From Halobaculum sp. CBA1158 (GTDB taxonomy: Archaea > Halobacteriota > Halobacteria > Halobacteriales > Haloferacaceae): a stretch of DNA of 64,000 nucleotides. Location: assembly GCF_021431925.1 (NCBI RefSeq), contig NZ_CP090371.1, forward strand, positions 434,001-498,000, in the 5' to 3' direction. Both the position numbers and the translations under genes were made by a program. Shown here in pieces: positions 56,258 through 64,000 of this stretch. The notes beneath the pieces are model-generated. The model saw only the letters and a program-made list of their open reading frames with translations, had not been told where the DNA came from and did not search any database. Position 1 is the stretch's first letter, and the number at the start of each line of letters is the position of its first letter.

Positions 56258-57108
56258 GCTCCGATCCCGCGGAGACGACCGACGCCGAGGCAGAGGCGAA
56301 CGAGACCGCCCGGGAGGTCGCCACGGCCCACGCCGCGGACGCGACAGCGGCCGCCGCCGAGGGCGACCACCTCCTGTCGGTCGAGGACGTCGACGCCTAC
56401 TACGGGGAGAGCCACATCCTGCGCGACCTCTCGATGCACGTCGAGGAGGGCGAGGTGTGTGCCCTGCTCGGCCGCAACGGCGCGGGCAAGACGACGACGC
56501 TGCGCTCGATCGCCGGTGCCCGTCCGCCCGAGGTACGCGACGGGGCCGTCCGGTTCAAGGACCAGGAGATCACCGGGCAGTCGACGGAGGACGTCTCCTC
56601 GCTCGGCATCTCGCTGGTCCCCGAGGAGCGGCGGGTGTTCCCCAACCTCTCGGTCGAGGAGAACCTCCACCTCTCGGACGTGGCGCGCAACTGGTCGAAC
56701 GTGATCGGCCGCGAGGTGTCGATGGAGCACCCCGGCATGTCCACCGAGGAGGTGTACGAGGTGTTCCCACGGCTGGAGGAGCGTGCCACGCAGAAGGCCG
56801 GGACGCTCTCGGGCGGCGAACAGCAGATGCTCGCCATCGCTCGCTCGCTCAAGCAGGACACCGACCTGCTGATGCTCGATGAGCCGTACGAGGGGCTGGC
56901 CCCGCAGATCATCGAGACGGTCGCGGATGCGATCGAACAGATCGCCGACGCGGGGACGACGATCCTGCTGGTCGAGCAGAACGCCGTGGCCGCGATGGAC
57001 ATCGCCGACCGGGCGTACGTCATCGACCAGGGCGCTGTGGTGTTCGCCGGCGACTCCGAGGAACTTCGCGCCGACGAACAGACCCGCGAGCGGTACCTGG
57101 GTGTCTGA
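56254..57108 (+). CDS. livF: ABC ATPase LivF type
   Basis: 284 residues from GTG 56254. A 45-residue Glu/Ala/Asp N-terminal extension precedes the ATPase: GRNGAGKTTTLRS, LVPEERRVFPNLSVEENL, LSGGEQQMLAIARSL and MLDEPYEGLAPQ. These are characteristic of LivF. The extension is absent from most homologs. The following thioredoxin-like gene starts 2 nt after its stop. Confidence 0.94.
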   Translation: MSSDPAETTDAEAEANETAREVATAHAADATAAAAEGDHLLSVEDVDAYYGESHILRDLSMHVEEGEVCALLGRNGAGKTTTLRSIAGARPPEVRDGAVRFKDQEITGQSTEDVSSLGISLVPEERRVFPNLSVEENLHLSDVARNWSNVIGREVSMEHPGMSTEEVYEVFPRLEERATQKAGTLSGGEQQMLAIARSLKQDTDLLMLDEPYEGLAPQIIETVADAIEQIADAGTTILLVEQNAVAAMDIADRAYVIDQGAVVFAGDSEELRADEQTRERYLGV

Positions 57109-57109
57109 G

Positions 57110-57829
57110 ATGGCGGCCGATCCCACCGCCGGTCCGCCGTCTGACCCCCCCGACCCCGAGGCGATGCTCGATCGGCTCATCGAGGTCGGGGCCGTCCGAG
57201 AGGACGCCGACGGCACGCTGCGCGTGTCGGCGGCGCTCGACGACGCTCTCGACGTGTACGAGCAGAGCTACGGCGACGTGCCCGACCAGCAGTTCACCGA
57301 AGCGGTCGCCGACGCGTTCGGCCTCTCGTACTCGGAGGCCGTGCGCCGAATCGACGAGGAGGGCGTGACCCGCGAGGAGTTCGTCGCCTACCTCGCGTTG
57401 CGGTCGCACTTCGAGCACGTGGACGAGCCCGTGCCCGACTCGCTGGAGCGCGCGTCGATGGCCGCGATCGTCACCGAGATCGCGCCCGCGACGCCGGTTC
57501 CGCAGGGGATGCGCGAGATCACCGACGACGACCTCGACGCGTTCCTCGCGGACAACGAGTCGGCTGTCGTGTTCGTCTGGCGACTCCGGTGTGACCCCTG
57601 TGAATCGATGAAGGCCGAACTCGAGGAGACGCTCGATGCGATTCCCGACGGCGTCGCCGTCGCGGGCGTCGACGGCGAGGCGTGTCCCGAGTTCCGCCGC
57701 CGGTTCGACGTGGACGTCGCGCCCGCCGTGGCGTGCGTCCACGACGGCGAGGCCGTCGCCGTCGAGACGAGTTATGTGTCGCCCGCGGAGATCGCAGACC
57801 TCGTCGAACGGGCGTTCGACTCAGAGTAA
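57110..57829 (+). CDS. Thioredoxin-fold protein at the end of the ABC operon
   Basis: 239 residues. The N-terminal ~120 residues are helical and acidic without a clear family; the C-terminal part (about 140-239) is thioredoxin-like with VVFVWRLRCDPCESMKAELEE (CxxC), DVDVAPAVACVHDG (cis-Pro-like) and a terminal helix. No signal peptide, so it is cytoplasmic. Its place, 1 bp after livF, suggests co-expression with the transporter; whether it reduces a transported disulfide substrate is unknown. Confidence 0.82.
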   Translation: MAADPTAGPPSDPPDPEAMLDRLIEVGAVREDADGTLRVSAALDDALDVYEQSYGDVPDQQFTEAVADAFGLSYSEAVRRIDEEGVTREEFVAYLALRSHFEHVDEPVPDSLERASMAAIVTEIAPATPVPQGMREITDDDLDAFLADNESAVVFVWRLRCDPCESMKAELEETLDAIPDGVAVAGVDGEACPEFRRRFDVDVAPAVACVHDGEAVAVETSYVSPAEIADLVERAFDSE

Positions 57830-58038
57830 AGCCGACGCCGACCTCGCGTCGTCTCGTCGGTACGCACCGTCTCGTCGGCACCGTCATCGGTCACGGCGGT
57901 CGCCGTCCGGCCGCTTCTACTTCCCGTGTCGACCGTCGCCGTCAGCCGCGGGTCCCGCCGCGTGGCCCCTCTCCGTCGGTCCCTTCGCTGCTCGTTCGCT
58001 CGGCGTCGGCCGCCGCCTCGCCGGCGTCGTCGGTTCAC

Positions 58039-58887
58039 TCACCGGTGTCCGTCGGTTCCGTCGGTTCCACCACCGTCGTCGCCGTCGCGGTTACGGTACG
58101 TCTCGTAGCGCTCGGCGGCGAGGACGCTCCCGGCCGCTAGCACGGTGCCGAACACCACGTCGGTCGCCCAGTGGATCCCGAGGTACATCGTGGAGACGGC
58201 GATCGACGCCCCGAGTCCGACGGCGATCGGCGTCCACCGGGGGTAGCGCCGTCGGGTACGAACGGCGAGCATCGCGACGGTCGCCGCCAGCGACGTGTGC
58301 AGCGACGGGAAGACGTTCGTGTTCTCGTTCACCTGGCTCGTGAGCAGTTGCGACCGGGGCCAGCTCTCGAACAGGAGCGAGCCGACGAGGTCGGGCATGA
58401 AGTTCCGCGGGCCGTACGCGACGATCAGCACGTAACAGACAACGCCGACCCCGTAGTTGATCCCGTAGGCGACGATCAGGGTACGGAGGGCGCGCGTGTC
58501 CTCACACAGCGCGTACGCCACCACGGGGAAGGTGAGGAGGTAGACGTAGCCGAACACGTACACGAACGAGAAGTACGCGGTCGCGGCGGGGGTGGCGAAC
58601 GACTGGATCCACGCGACGAACGTCCCCTCGATCGCGTAGATCGCGGTCGTGGCGTTCACGCCGATCACCCACGACAGCTCGACGCCGACGCGACGGACGA
58701 CGCCGTTGACCGCCAGCACCGCGACGAGCGCAGCGAGCGGTCGCGAGACCCGTCGCGACATTCGGGAGAGCGCCGGCCCGACCGTCCGGGGGTCGAGAAA
58801 CGATCGCCCGAGCACGACGGCGATCGACGCGACGTGCATGAGGGCGACGACGGCCGCGACCTCCCCGACGAGTTCGAGCAGGCTCAT
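58039..58887 (-). CDS. PAP2-family membrane phosphatase
   Basis: 282 residues with about six membrane helices. The PAP2 phosphatase motifs are NVFPSLHTSLAA (about 207) and GIHWATDVVFG (about 246), which supply the catalytic histidines. Family members remove phosphate from lipid or polyprenyl phosphates; the inositol-phosphorylceramide-synthase-like subgroup is possible. The start overlaps the stop of the upstream binding-protein gene by 4 bp. Confidence 0.88.
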   Translation of the reverse strand: MSLLELVGEVAAVVALMHVASIAVVLGRSFLDPRTVGPALSRMSRRVSRPLAALVAVLAVNGVVRRVGVELSWVIGVNATTAIYAIEGTFVAWIQSFATPAATAYFSFVYVFGYVYLLTFPVVAYALCEDTRALRTLIVAYGINYGVGVVCYVLIVAYGPRNFMPDLVGSLLFESWPRSQLLTSQVNENTNVFPSLHTSLAATVAMLAVRTRRRYPRWTPIAVGLGASIAVSTMYLGIHWATDVVFGTVLAAGSVLAAERYETYRNRDGDDGGGTDGTDGHR

Positions 58888-60788
58888 CGGATCTCCCGTC
58901 GAACGAGCCGGCCGTCGTCGTAGCTGTACCCGGCCGCCCGGAAGGCCTCTCGCGCGCCGGGCACGTCGAGTTCCCCCTCGCTCCCGATGAACGGCGTCAC
59001 GGGGTCCTCGCCGTCCCATCTGAGGTCCTCCGGGATCCACTCGGTGTCCGAAAGCGGCGTCACCGACGGCGTGGCGTACCCGTCGAACACCTCGTCCACG
59101 AGCGCCGTCCGGTCGATCAGCCGCGCGAGCGTGTTGCGGAACTGCGGGTTCGTCAGCGGCGGCGACGACGCGTTGTACCCGAGCAGGTACGGCACGGTCC
59201 TGCCGTCGACGACGAGGTCGGTGTCGTCGGTTCGCCCGATCCGTCGGATCGTGTCCGCCCCCACGGAGGTCAGCGTCACGTCGGCGTCGCCGTCGGTGAC
59301 GACGCCGACCGCGCTCACGTCCGAGCCGACCACGCGCACCTCCAGGCGCTCGAACGGCGGTCCGTCGGCGTTCGCTCCGGGGACATCCGACCCTTCGGTC
59401 CCGAGGAAGTGATCCGGGTTCGACTCCAGTATCAGCGACTCGCGTCGCGTGTTCTCGACGAACCGCATCGGGCCGCTGCCCACCGGCGGGACGTTGTCGG
59501 TGACGAGCGCCTCCGTCGCCGGACCGAACTCGATGCCGGCGACCGAGACGGGCGCGGTCCTGTCGACCCAGACGTGTTCGGGCAACACCGGGACCGTGAA
59601 CGCGCGGACGGCGACGGCCGGGTCGCACTCGACGAACGTCACCTCGAGGACGCGGTCGTCGACCGCGGTAACGTCTTCGACGAGGCTGCTCCGGCCCTGG
59701 AACCGCGGTGCAGGCAGCGGGCCGTCGTCCCTCGGCGTCGTCGACGTTCCTCCGCCCTCGTCGCGGTCGTCGGGCGCGCTCGCCTCCCCGCCCAGCGAGG
59801 TGTCCGCGAGCAGGCGATAGGTGAACGCCGCGTCCTCGGCGGTGACCGGCTCGCCGTCGTGCCAGGTCACCCCCTCGCGCAGTCGGACCCGCGCGGCCGG
59901 CCGGCCGGCCGTCTCCGAGAGCGACCACGACTCGGCGAGCCACGGCCGAACCTCCCCGCCGTCGTCGAGACGGCCGAGGGTGTCGTACAACAGCCCGGTC
60001 AACACGCCGGTCCGACGGAACTCGACGGCGAGCGGATTGAGGTTCGTCGTCGCCCGACGGTCGGTCGTGACCGCTCGCAACGTCACGCTGCCGTCGTCGC
60101 TCTCGGGCGTCGCCGTCGCCTCCGCCTCCTCGGCTCGCCCTCCGGCCCCGCCGGGCGTTCCGACTCGGTCGAGCCCGAGGTACCCGGTGGACGACGCGAG
60201 GTCGGCCGTCCGCCAGCCGGTGAAGCGGTCCGTCCGGGCCGCCCGGACGTCGTCCGGAAACGCCAGCACCGTGAACGGCTGGGACCGCGCGATCGAGCGC
60301 TGGAGGTCGGCGACGGCCTCCCGGCGCTGTTCCCCGCTCGTGCGTCGCTGCGTCTCGAGCAGTTCGTTCACGTCGAGGTCGGCGTAGCCGAACGGGTTCT
60401 GCCACCCCGGCGTCTCGACGTACCGCGAGTGCAACAGCGCGTACAGGGAGTCCGGCGAGCGGAACCGACCCGACGCGCGCGCGAGGAACACGTCGAAATC
60501 GCGGTTGAGAAGCACCTGTCGGTACAGTTCCTGCTCGGAGACGGGCCTCACCCGGGCGTCGATGCCGGCGGCCGTGAGCCAATTGACGATCTGGCGGGCC
60601 GCACGGAGGGCGTAGGGGTCGGCGTCGGCGGGAACGGTCTTGATCTCGAGTCGGACCTGTGACTGCGATTCCCACCCGGAGAGCGCCCGGAGGCGACCAA
60701 CGCATCCCGCGGTGGCGACGCTCGCGCCGCTGGCGAGCGCGGCGAGCGCGCGGCGGCGTGGGATCGAGTCATCCGACGATCGACGCAT
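58884..60788 (-). CDS. Family 5 substrate-binding protein in circularly permuted order
   Basis: 634 residues from ATG 60788. RRRALAALAS (11-20) and TAGC (lipobox Cys29) mark an exported lipoprotein, probably Tat. Residues about 45-195 match the normally C-terminal part of SBP family 5 (PYALRAARQIVNWLTAAGI, DFDVFLARASGR, then a NELLETQRR...AVADLQR run). After a linker (about 205-235), residues 236-634 match the normally N-terminal part (LNPLAVEFR, YDTLGRLD, PWLAESWSL, GVTWHDGEPVTAEDAAFTYR) and end at FRAAGYSYDDGRLVR. No permease or ATPase gene is adjacent. Minus-strand GAGATATTGG lies about 29 nt upstream. Confidence 0.9.
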   Translation of the reverse strand: MRRSSDDSIPRRRALAALASGASVATAGCVGRLRALSGWESQSQVRLEIKTVPADADPYALRAARQIVNWLTAAGIDARVRPVSEQELYRQVLLNRDFDVFLARASGRFRSPDSLYALLHSRYVETPGWQNPFGYADLDVNELLETQRRTSGEQRREAVADLQRSIARSQPFTVLAFPDDVRAARTDRFTGWRTADLASSTGYLGLDRVGTPGGAGGRAEEAEATATPESDDGSVTLRAVTTDRRATTNLNPLAVEFRRTGVLTGLLYDTLGRLDDGGEVRPWLAESWSLSETAGRPAARVRLREGVTWHDGEPVTAEDAAFTYRLLADTSLGGEASAPDDRDEGGGTSTTPRDDGPLPAPRFQGRSSLVEDVTAVDDRVLEVTFVECDPAVAVRAFTVPVLPEHVWVDRTAPVSVAGIEFGPATEALVTDNVPPVGSGPMRFVENTRRESLILESNPDHFLGTEGSDVPGANADGPPFERLEVRVVGSDVSAVGVVTDGDADVTLTSVGADTIRRIGRTDDTDLVVDGRTVPYLLGYNASSPPLTNPQFRNTLARLIDRTALVDEVFDGYATPSVTPLSDTEWIPEDLRWDGEDPVTPFIGSEGELDVPGAREAFRAAGYSYDDGRLVRREIR

Positions 60789-60903
60789 CTCACGGAGATT
60801 GGACGAGCCACTCCAATATCTCTTCGGACTTTCGATCCTCGCGGGATTCCGTCCTTCCGGTTTCATCTCAGCAAGCGAGTCGACCGCCGCCGGTCGATAG
60901 CGG

Positions 60904-60911
60904 AGTATTTG
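60904..60911 (+). promoter_or_regulatory. TATA-like box for the arylsulfotransferase-like gene
   Basis: AGTATTTG is centred about 28 nt before ATG 60936, supporting that start over the upstream in-frame GTG 60909. Confidence 0.55.
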
Positions 60912-60935
60912 TGTGGGCGCGTCCCACGCGGCAGT

Positions 60936-62330
60936 ATGTTCCCGAAGCGGCTCTCGGCCAGGGCCACCCTCGCGCTGTTGGTCGTCCTCGCGGCCGGGAC
61001 GCTGGTCGTCGGCTACGTCCAGGCCGAGCGCGCCGGCGAGGACGTGACCGGCGACCCGGCCGTCGAGCAGGCGCTTCGCACCGGCGACGACTCGGCCGTC
61101 GTCGGCACTCGAGACGAGATCACGGTCGTCGCGACCGACTCGAACGCCTTCGTCGCCGACGAGAACGACGGTCCCCGCGCGCAGGCGGAGTTGGTCGCGT
61201 TCGCGCCCGACGGGAGCGTCTACTATCACCAGAACGAACACACCCGATACTGGGACGTCGACCCGGTGGCGGGGACCGACGCCACCGTCGAGTTCGTCTA
61301 CGCCGACCACCTCGACGCGGACGAGTGCGGGGGGAGCGTCTGCACGCGCAACGGCGTCGAGCGCGTGAACCTCACCACCGGCGAGTCGACCGACGTGTTC
61401 AGCCGGATCACGCCCGGAAAACACTCCACCCGCTGGCACGACGTCGACCGGATCGACGACGAGCGCCTGCTCGTGGCCGACATCTACCGCGACCGCGCGT
61501 TCGTCGTGAACACGACGACCGGGCTGACCGAGTGGGAGTGGGACGCCCAGACCGACTTCGATCCGACCGACAGCGGCGGACCGTTCCCCGAGGACTGGAC
61601 CCACATCAACGACGTGGAGTACGTCGAGATCGACGGACGGGAGACGGTCATGGTGAGCGTCCGCAACCACGACCAGGTCGTCTTCGTCGACATGGAGCGG
61701 GGTCTCCGGGAAGACTGGACGCTCGGGAGCGACGGCGACCACGACACCCTCTACGAGCAGCACAACCCCGACTACATCCCGCCCGAGCGAGGCGGTCCCG
61801 CCCTCCTCGTGGCCGACTCCGAGAACGGCCGGGTGATCGAGTACCAGCGCGAGGACGGCGACTGGGAGCGGTCGTGGACCTGGGAGGACGACCGCGTCCA
61901 ATGGCCCCGCGACGCCGACCGCCTCCCGAACGGCCACACGCTGATCACCGACTCCAACGGCGACCGCGTCGTCGAGGTCGACACCGACGGGGAGGTCGTC
62001 TGGTCGGCCGACGTCGGCTTCCCGTACGAGTCAGAGCGCCTCGGCACGGGCGACGAGAGCGCCGGCGGCGAGTCGGCCGCCTCGCTCGGGCTGGAGTCGC
62101 GGACGTTCGACCCCGACCGCGAGGGCTCCGCGCTCGACCGCGTCGTCGCGCTCGCGCCGCCGACGGTCGTCAACGGCGTCGCGTACGTCCTCCCCCGGTG
62201 GGTGGGCGCGCTCGAGGCGGTCGCGGTCGTCGTGCTCGTCGGGTCGCTCGCCGGCCTGGCGCGGGTGCAGTACCGTCGGCTGGACGGCTCCGTGTCGCTC
62301 CGGTGGCCGGTGGTGTTCGAGCGAAAATGA
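60936..62330 (+). CDS. Arylsulfotransferase (ASST)-like protein
   Basis: 464 residues. An N-terminal membrane helix (about 10-27) and a C-terminal helix (about 410-435) flank a beta-propeller of repeated SVYYHQNEHTRYWDVDPV, HSTRWHDVDRIDDERLLVADI, TWEDDRVQWPRDADRLPNGHTLITDSNGDRVVEVD type blades. The His-containing DWTHINDVEYVE matches the ASST substrate pocket region. Whether it transfers sulfate or only shares the fold is not known. It overlaps the next gene by 4 bp. Confidence 0.82.
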   Translation: MFPKRLSARATLALLVVLAAGTLVVGYVQAERAGEDVTGDPAVEQALRTGDDSAVVGTRDEITVVATDSNAFVADENDGPRAQAELVAFAPDGSVYYHQNEHTRYWDVDPVAGTDATVEFVYADHLDADECGGSVCTRNGVERVNLTTGESTDVFSRITPGKHSTRWHDVDRIDDERLLVADIYRDRAFVVNTTTGLTEWEWDAQTDFDPTDSGGPFPEDWTHINDVEYVEIDGRETVMVSVRNHDQVVFVDMERGLREDWTLGSDGDHDTLYEQHNPDYIPPERGGPALLVADSENGRVIEYQREDGDWERSWTWEDDRVQWPRDADRLPNGHTLITDSNGDRVVEVDTDGEVVWSADVGFPYESERLGTGDESAGGESAASLGLESRTFDPDREGSALDRVVALAPPTVVNGVAYVLPRWVGALEAVAVVVLVGSLAGLARVQYRRLDGSVSLRWPVVFERK

Positions 62331-63943
62331 CGGGACGCGTGCGCGAGGCGATCCCGGTCGAGGAGGCCGACGGGCCGTGGCTCGCGCTCGGGGTCGCAGC
62401 CGCCTGCGTCGCCGTCGGCGTCTACCTCGCGACGAACGCCTACCCGGCGTACGGGGCCGGGCTGTACGCCCAGATCGCCGCCGAGATCGCGGCCAACGGC
62501 TACCGCCCGCCGGCGACGATCCCCGGATACACCGCCGAGGGCGTTCCCTTCGCGTACCCGCCGTTGCAGTTCTACGTGTTCGCCGTCCTCCTCGACGCCG
62601 GCGCGGACCCCGTCGCCGTCGCGCGGCTGCTCCCGAGCGTCGCCGTCGTCGCGGTCGCGGTGCCGGCGTACCTCTTGGGCCGGGATGTCGTCGGGTCGCG
62701 TCCGGCGGGCGCGGCGGCCGCGGCGCTGCTCGCGGTGAACCCGCAGGTGCTGGAGTGGCACGTCTCCGCCGGCGGCGTCGTCCGGGCGTTCGCGTTCCTG
62801 TACGCGATGTGTTCGGTGTACGCGGGCTACCGGGCGTACACGACGAGCTCGCGACGCGCGGTCGTCGCCTCGGCGGTCGCGTTCGGGCTGACGGCGCTGT
62901 CGCACCCGACGTACGCGCTGTTCGTCGTCGTGAGCCACGTCGTCGCGTGGGCGACGCTCGACCGCTCACCGTCGGGATTCCTCCGGGGGCTGGCGGTCGG
63001 CCTCGCCGGGACGGCGATCGCCGCGCCGTGGCTCGCGTGGGCCGCCGCGACGCACGGTCCGGGGGTGTTCGCGGCCGCCGCCGGCACCCACGGGGGCGTC
63101 GGCGGAGGCGGCGCGGCCGCGCTGGCCGGCGAGATCTCGCCGTTCACGCTCGTCCCGCTGGCCGCGGCGGCGTACCTCCTCGCCCGCGGCGACCGGTTCC
63201 TGCCCGCGTGGGTCGTCGCCGCCGAACTCGTGTTCGCCCAGCCGCGGTTCGCGTACACCGTCGGCACGCTCGCGGTCGTCGCCGTCGCCGTCGACCTCGG
63301 CGACCGGGTCGACGACCGCTCGCTGGCGTCGGTTGCGGGGTCGCTCCCGCGGTCGCTCGCGACGGCGACACCGACCCGAGCGGAGTCGATGGGATCGTCG
63401 CGCTCGCGGTCGTCACCGTCGGTTCGCGCGGCGCTGGCGGCGGCGCTCGTCGTCTGCGCGACGGTCGGCGGGGCCGCCGCGCTCGGCTACGAGATGACGC
63501 TCGAGGGCGACCCCTCCTCGCCGGCGTTCGTCGACGGCGACGACCGCGAGGCGATGGCGTGGATCGCCAGCGAGACGCCGCCCGAGGCGACGTTCGTCGC
63601 CGTCGGCGACGCCGCCGAGTGGCTCCCCGCGCTGACCGACCGGACGCTGTTGGTCGGGCCGTGGGGCGTCGAGTGGCGCAGCCCCGACGACTACGAGCGC
63701 CACTTCGACGCCTACGAGGCGCTCTCGACGTGTCACAGCGCCGCCTGCGTCGAGGCGGCCGCGGCCACGGTCGACGCCTCCCCGACCCACGTGTACCTCC
63801 CGAAGCGCCGGTACACCGTCCGCGGCGAGTCGACCGTCACCTTCGGGACGCTCGCCCGGTCGTTCGAGCGCGCCGACGGCTGGACGCGCGCCTACGAGAA
63901 CGACGGCGTCGTCGTCTATCGAGTCGCCGACGACGAGGAGTGA
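62327..63943 (+). CDS. GT-C-like polytopic membrane protein
   Basis: 538 residues. About nine to ten membrane helices (GPWLALGVAAACVAVGVYL, ..., VRAALAAALVVCATVGGAAAL) with an early extracytoplasmic loop (NAYPAYGAGLYAQIAAEIAANGYRPP) resemble the GT39/STT3-type glycosyltransferases that use dolichyl-phosphate sugars. The C-terminal ~150 residues form a soluble domain after the last helix. Coupling to the ASST-like gene (ATGA overlap) suggests a joint role in modifying a surface glycan. Catalytic residues are not assigned. Confidence 0.8.
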   Translation: MTGRVREAIPVEEADGPWLALGVAAACVAVGVYLATNAYPAYGAGLYAQIAAEIAANGYRPPATIPGYTAEGVPFAYPPLQFYVFAVLLDAGADPVAVARLLPSVAVVAVAVPAYLLGRDVVGSRPAGAAAAALLAVNPQVLEWHVSAGGVVRAFAFLYAMCSVYAGYRAYTTSSRRAVVASAVAFGLTALSHPTYALFVVVSHVVAWATLDRSPSGFLRGLAVGLAGTAIAAPWLAWAAATHGPGVFAAAAGTHGGVGGGGAAALAGEISPFTLVPLAAAAYLLARGDRFLPAWVVAAELVFAQPRFAYTVGTLAVVAVAVDLGDRVDDRSLASVAGSLPRSLATATPTRAESMGSSRSRSSPSVRAALAAALVVCATVGGAAALGYEMTLEGDPSSPAFVDGDDREAMAWIASETPPEATFVAVGDAAEWLPALTDRTLLVGPWGVEWRSPDDYERHFDAYEALSTCHSAACVEAAAATVDASPTHVYLPKRRYTVRGESTVTFGTLARSFERADGWTRAYENDGVVVYRVADDEE

Positions 63944-63969
63944 CTCGGGCCGGCGTCCGCGACGCGAGG

Positions 63970-64000
63970 TCATACGTAGCCCGCAAGCGGCGCGACCAGC
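63970..64000 (-). CDS. Possible 3' end of a gene leaving the window
   Basis: On the minus strand the last bases read LVAPLAGYV followed by a stop at 63970-63972. It could be the C-terminus of a gene beyond the edge, but only nine codons are visible. Confidence 0.25.
   Translation of the reverse strand, partial: LVAPLAGYV

Overview
The window is 64 kb of very GC-rich archaeal chromosome from a halophilic archaeon (class Halobacteria). The evidence is the strongly acidic proteome, two TFB transcription factors, archaeal-type FtsZ/SecE/Spt5, an archaeal D-aminoacyl-tRNA deacylase, NreA, an archaeal initiator tRNA, and AT-rich TATA-like boxes placed about 25-30 nt before many start codons, the usual sign of leaderless transcripts. 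The genus cannot be fixed from sequence alone; gene order resembles Haloferacales. There is no CRISPR array, insertion sequence, integrase or rRNA. This is mostly core chromosome.

Layout. 1-8.2 kb: two haloarchaea-only proteins, a MinD ATPase, a TFB, another small family and a MinD-like protein without P-loop lysines, then HIT, uracil-DNA glycosylase, PRPP synthetase and a beta-propeller protein. 8.3-12.5 kb: surface-glycan type membrane genes (DUF2298, GT2, GtrA). 12.6-13.0 kb: initiator tRNA-Met followed by two diverged copies of its 3' end inside a tandem hairpin repeat. 13-17.3 kb: Rieske protein, a PLP fold-type IV protein lacking its catalytic lysine and flanked by repeat-encoded tails, an HhH protein, aroE. 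17.4-24 kb: two cation/Ca exchangers, dtdA, then ftsZ1-secE-spt5. 24-32 kb: PHP-associated protein, CinA, aminotransferase, Get3-like ATPase, SDR, endonuclease V, AN1-rhomboid. 32-42 kb: a small acidic protein, pyrophosphatase, PadR, rnhA operon, a zinc-ribbon-less TFB, nreA, polX. 42-50 kb: acyl-CoA mutase large subunit, a wHTH/membrane pair, two AMP-forming acyl-CoA synthetases, MinD. 51-58 kb: a full branched-chain amino acid type ABC operon with a thioredoxin-like tail gene, preceded by an AT-rich palindrome. 58-64 kb: PAP2, a circularly permuted family 5 binding protein, an arylsulfotransferase-like protein and a GT-C type membrane protein.

The most unusual items are the substrate-binding protein at 58884-60788, whose segments are in circularly permuted order; the lysine-less aminotransferase at 14029-15339; the TFB at 34761-35780 in which all four zinc-ribbon cysteines are replaced; the MinD-like protein at 4027-4800 with both P-loop lysines replaced; and the tRNA-tail repeats at 12665-12968. 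Functional groupings are inferred from gene order and family knowledge; no searches were run.
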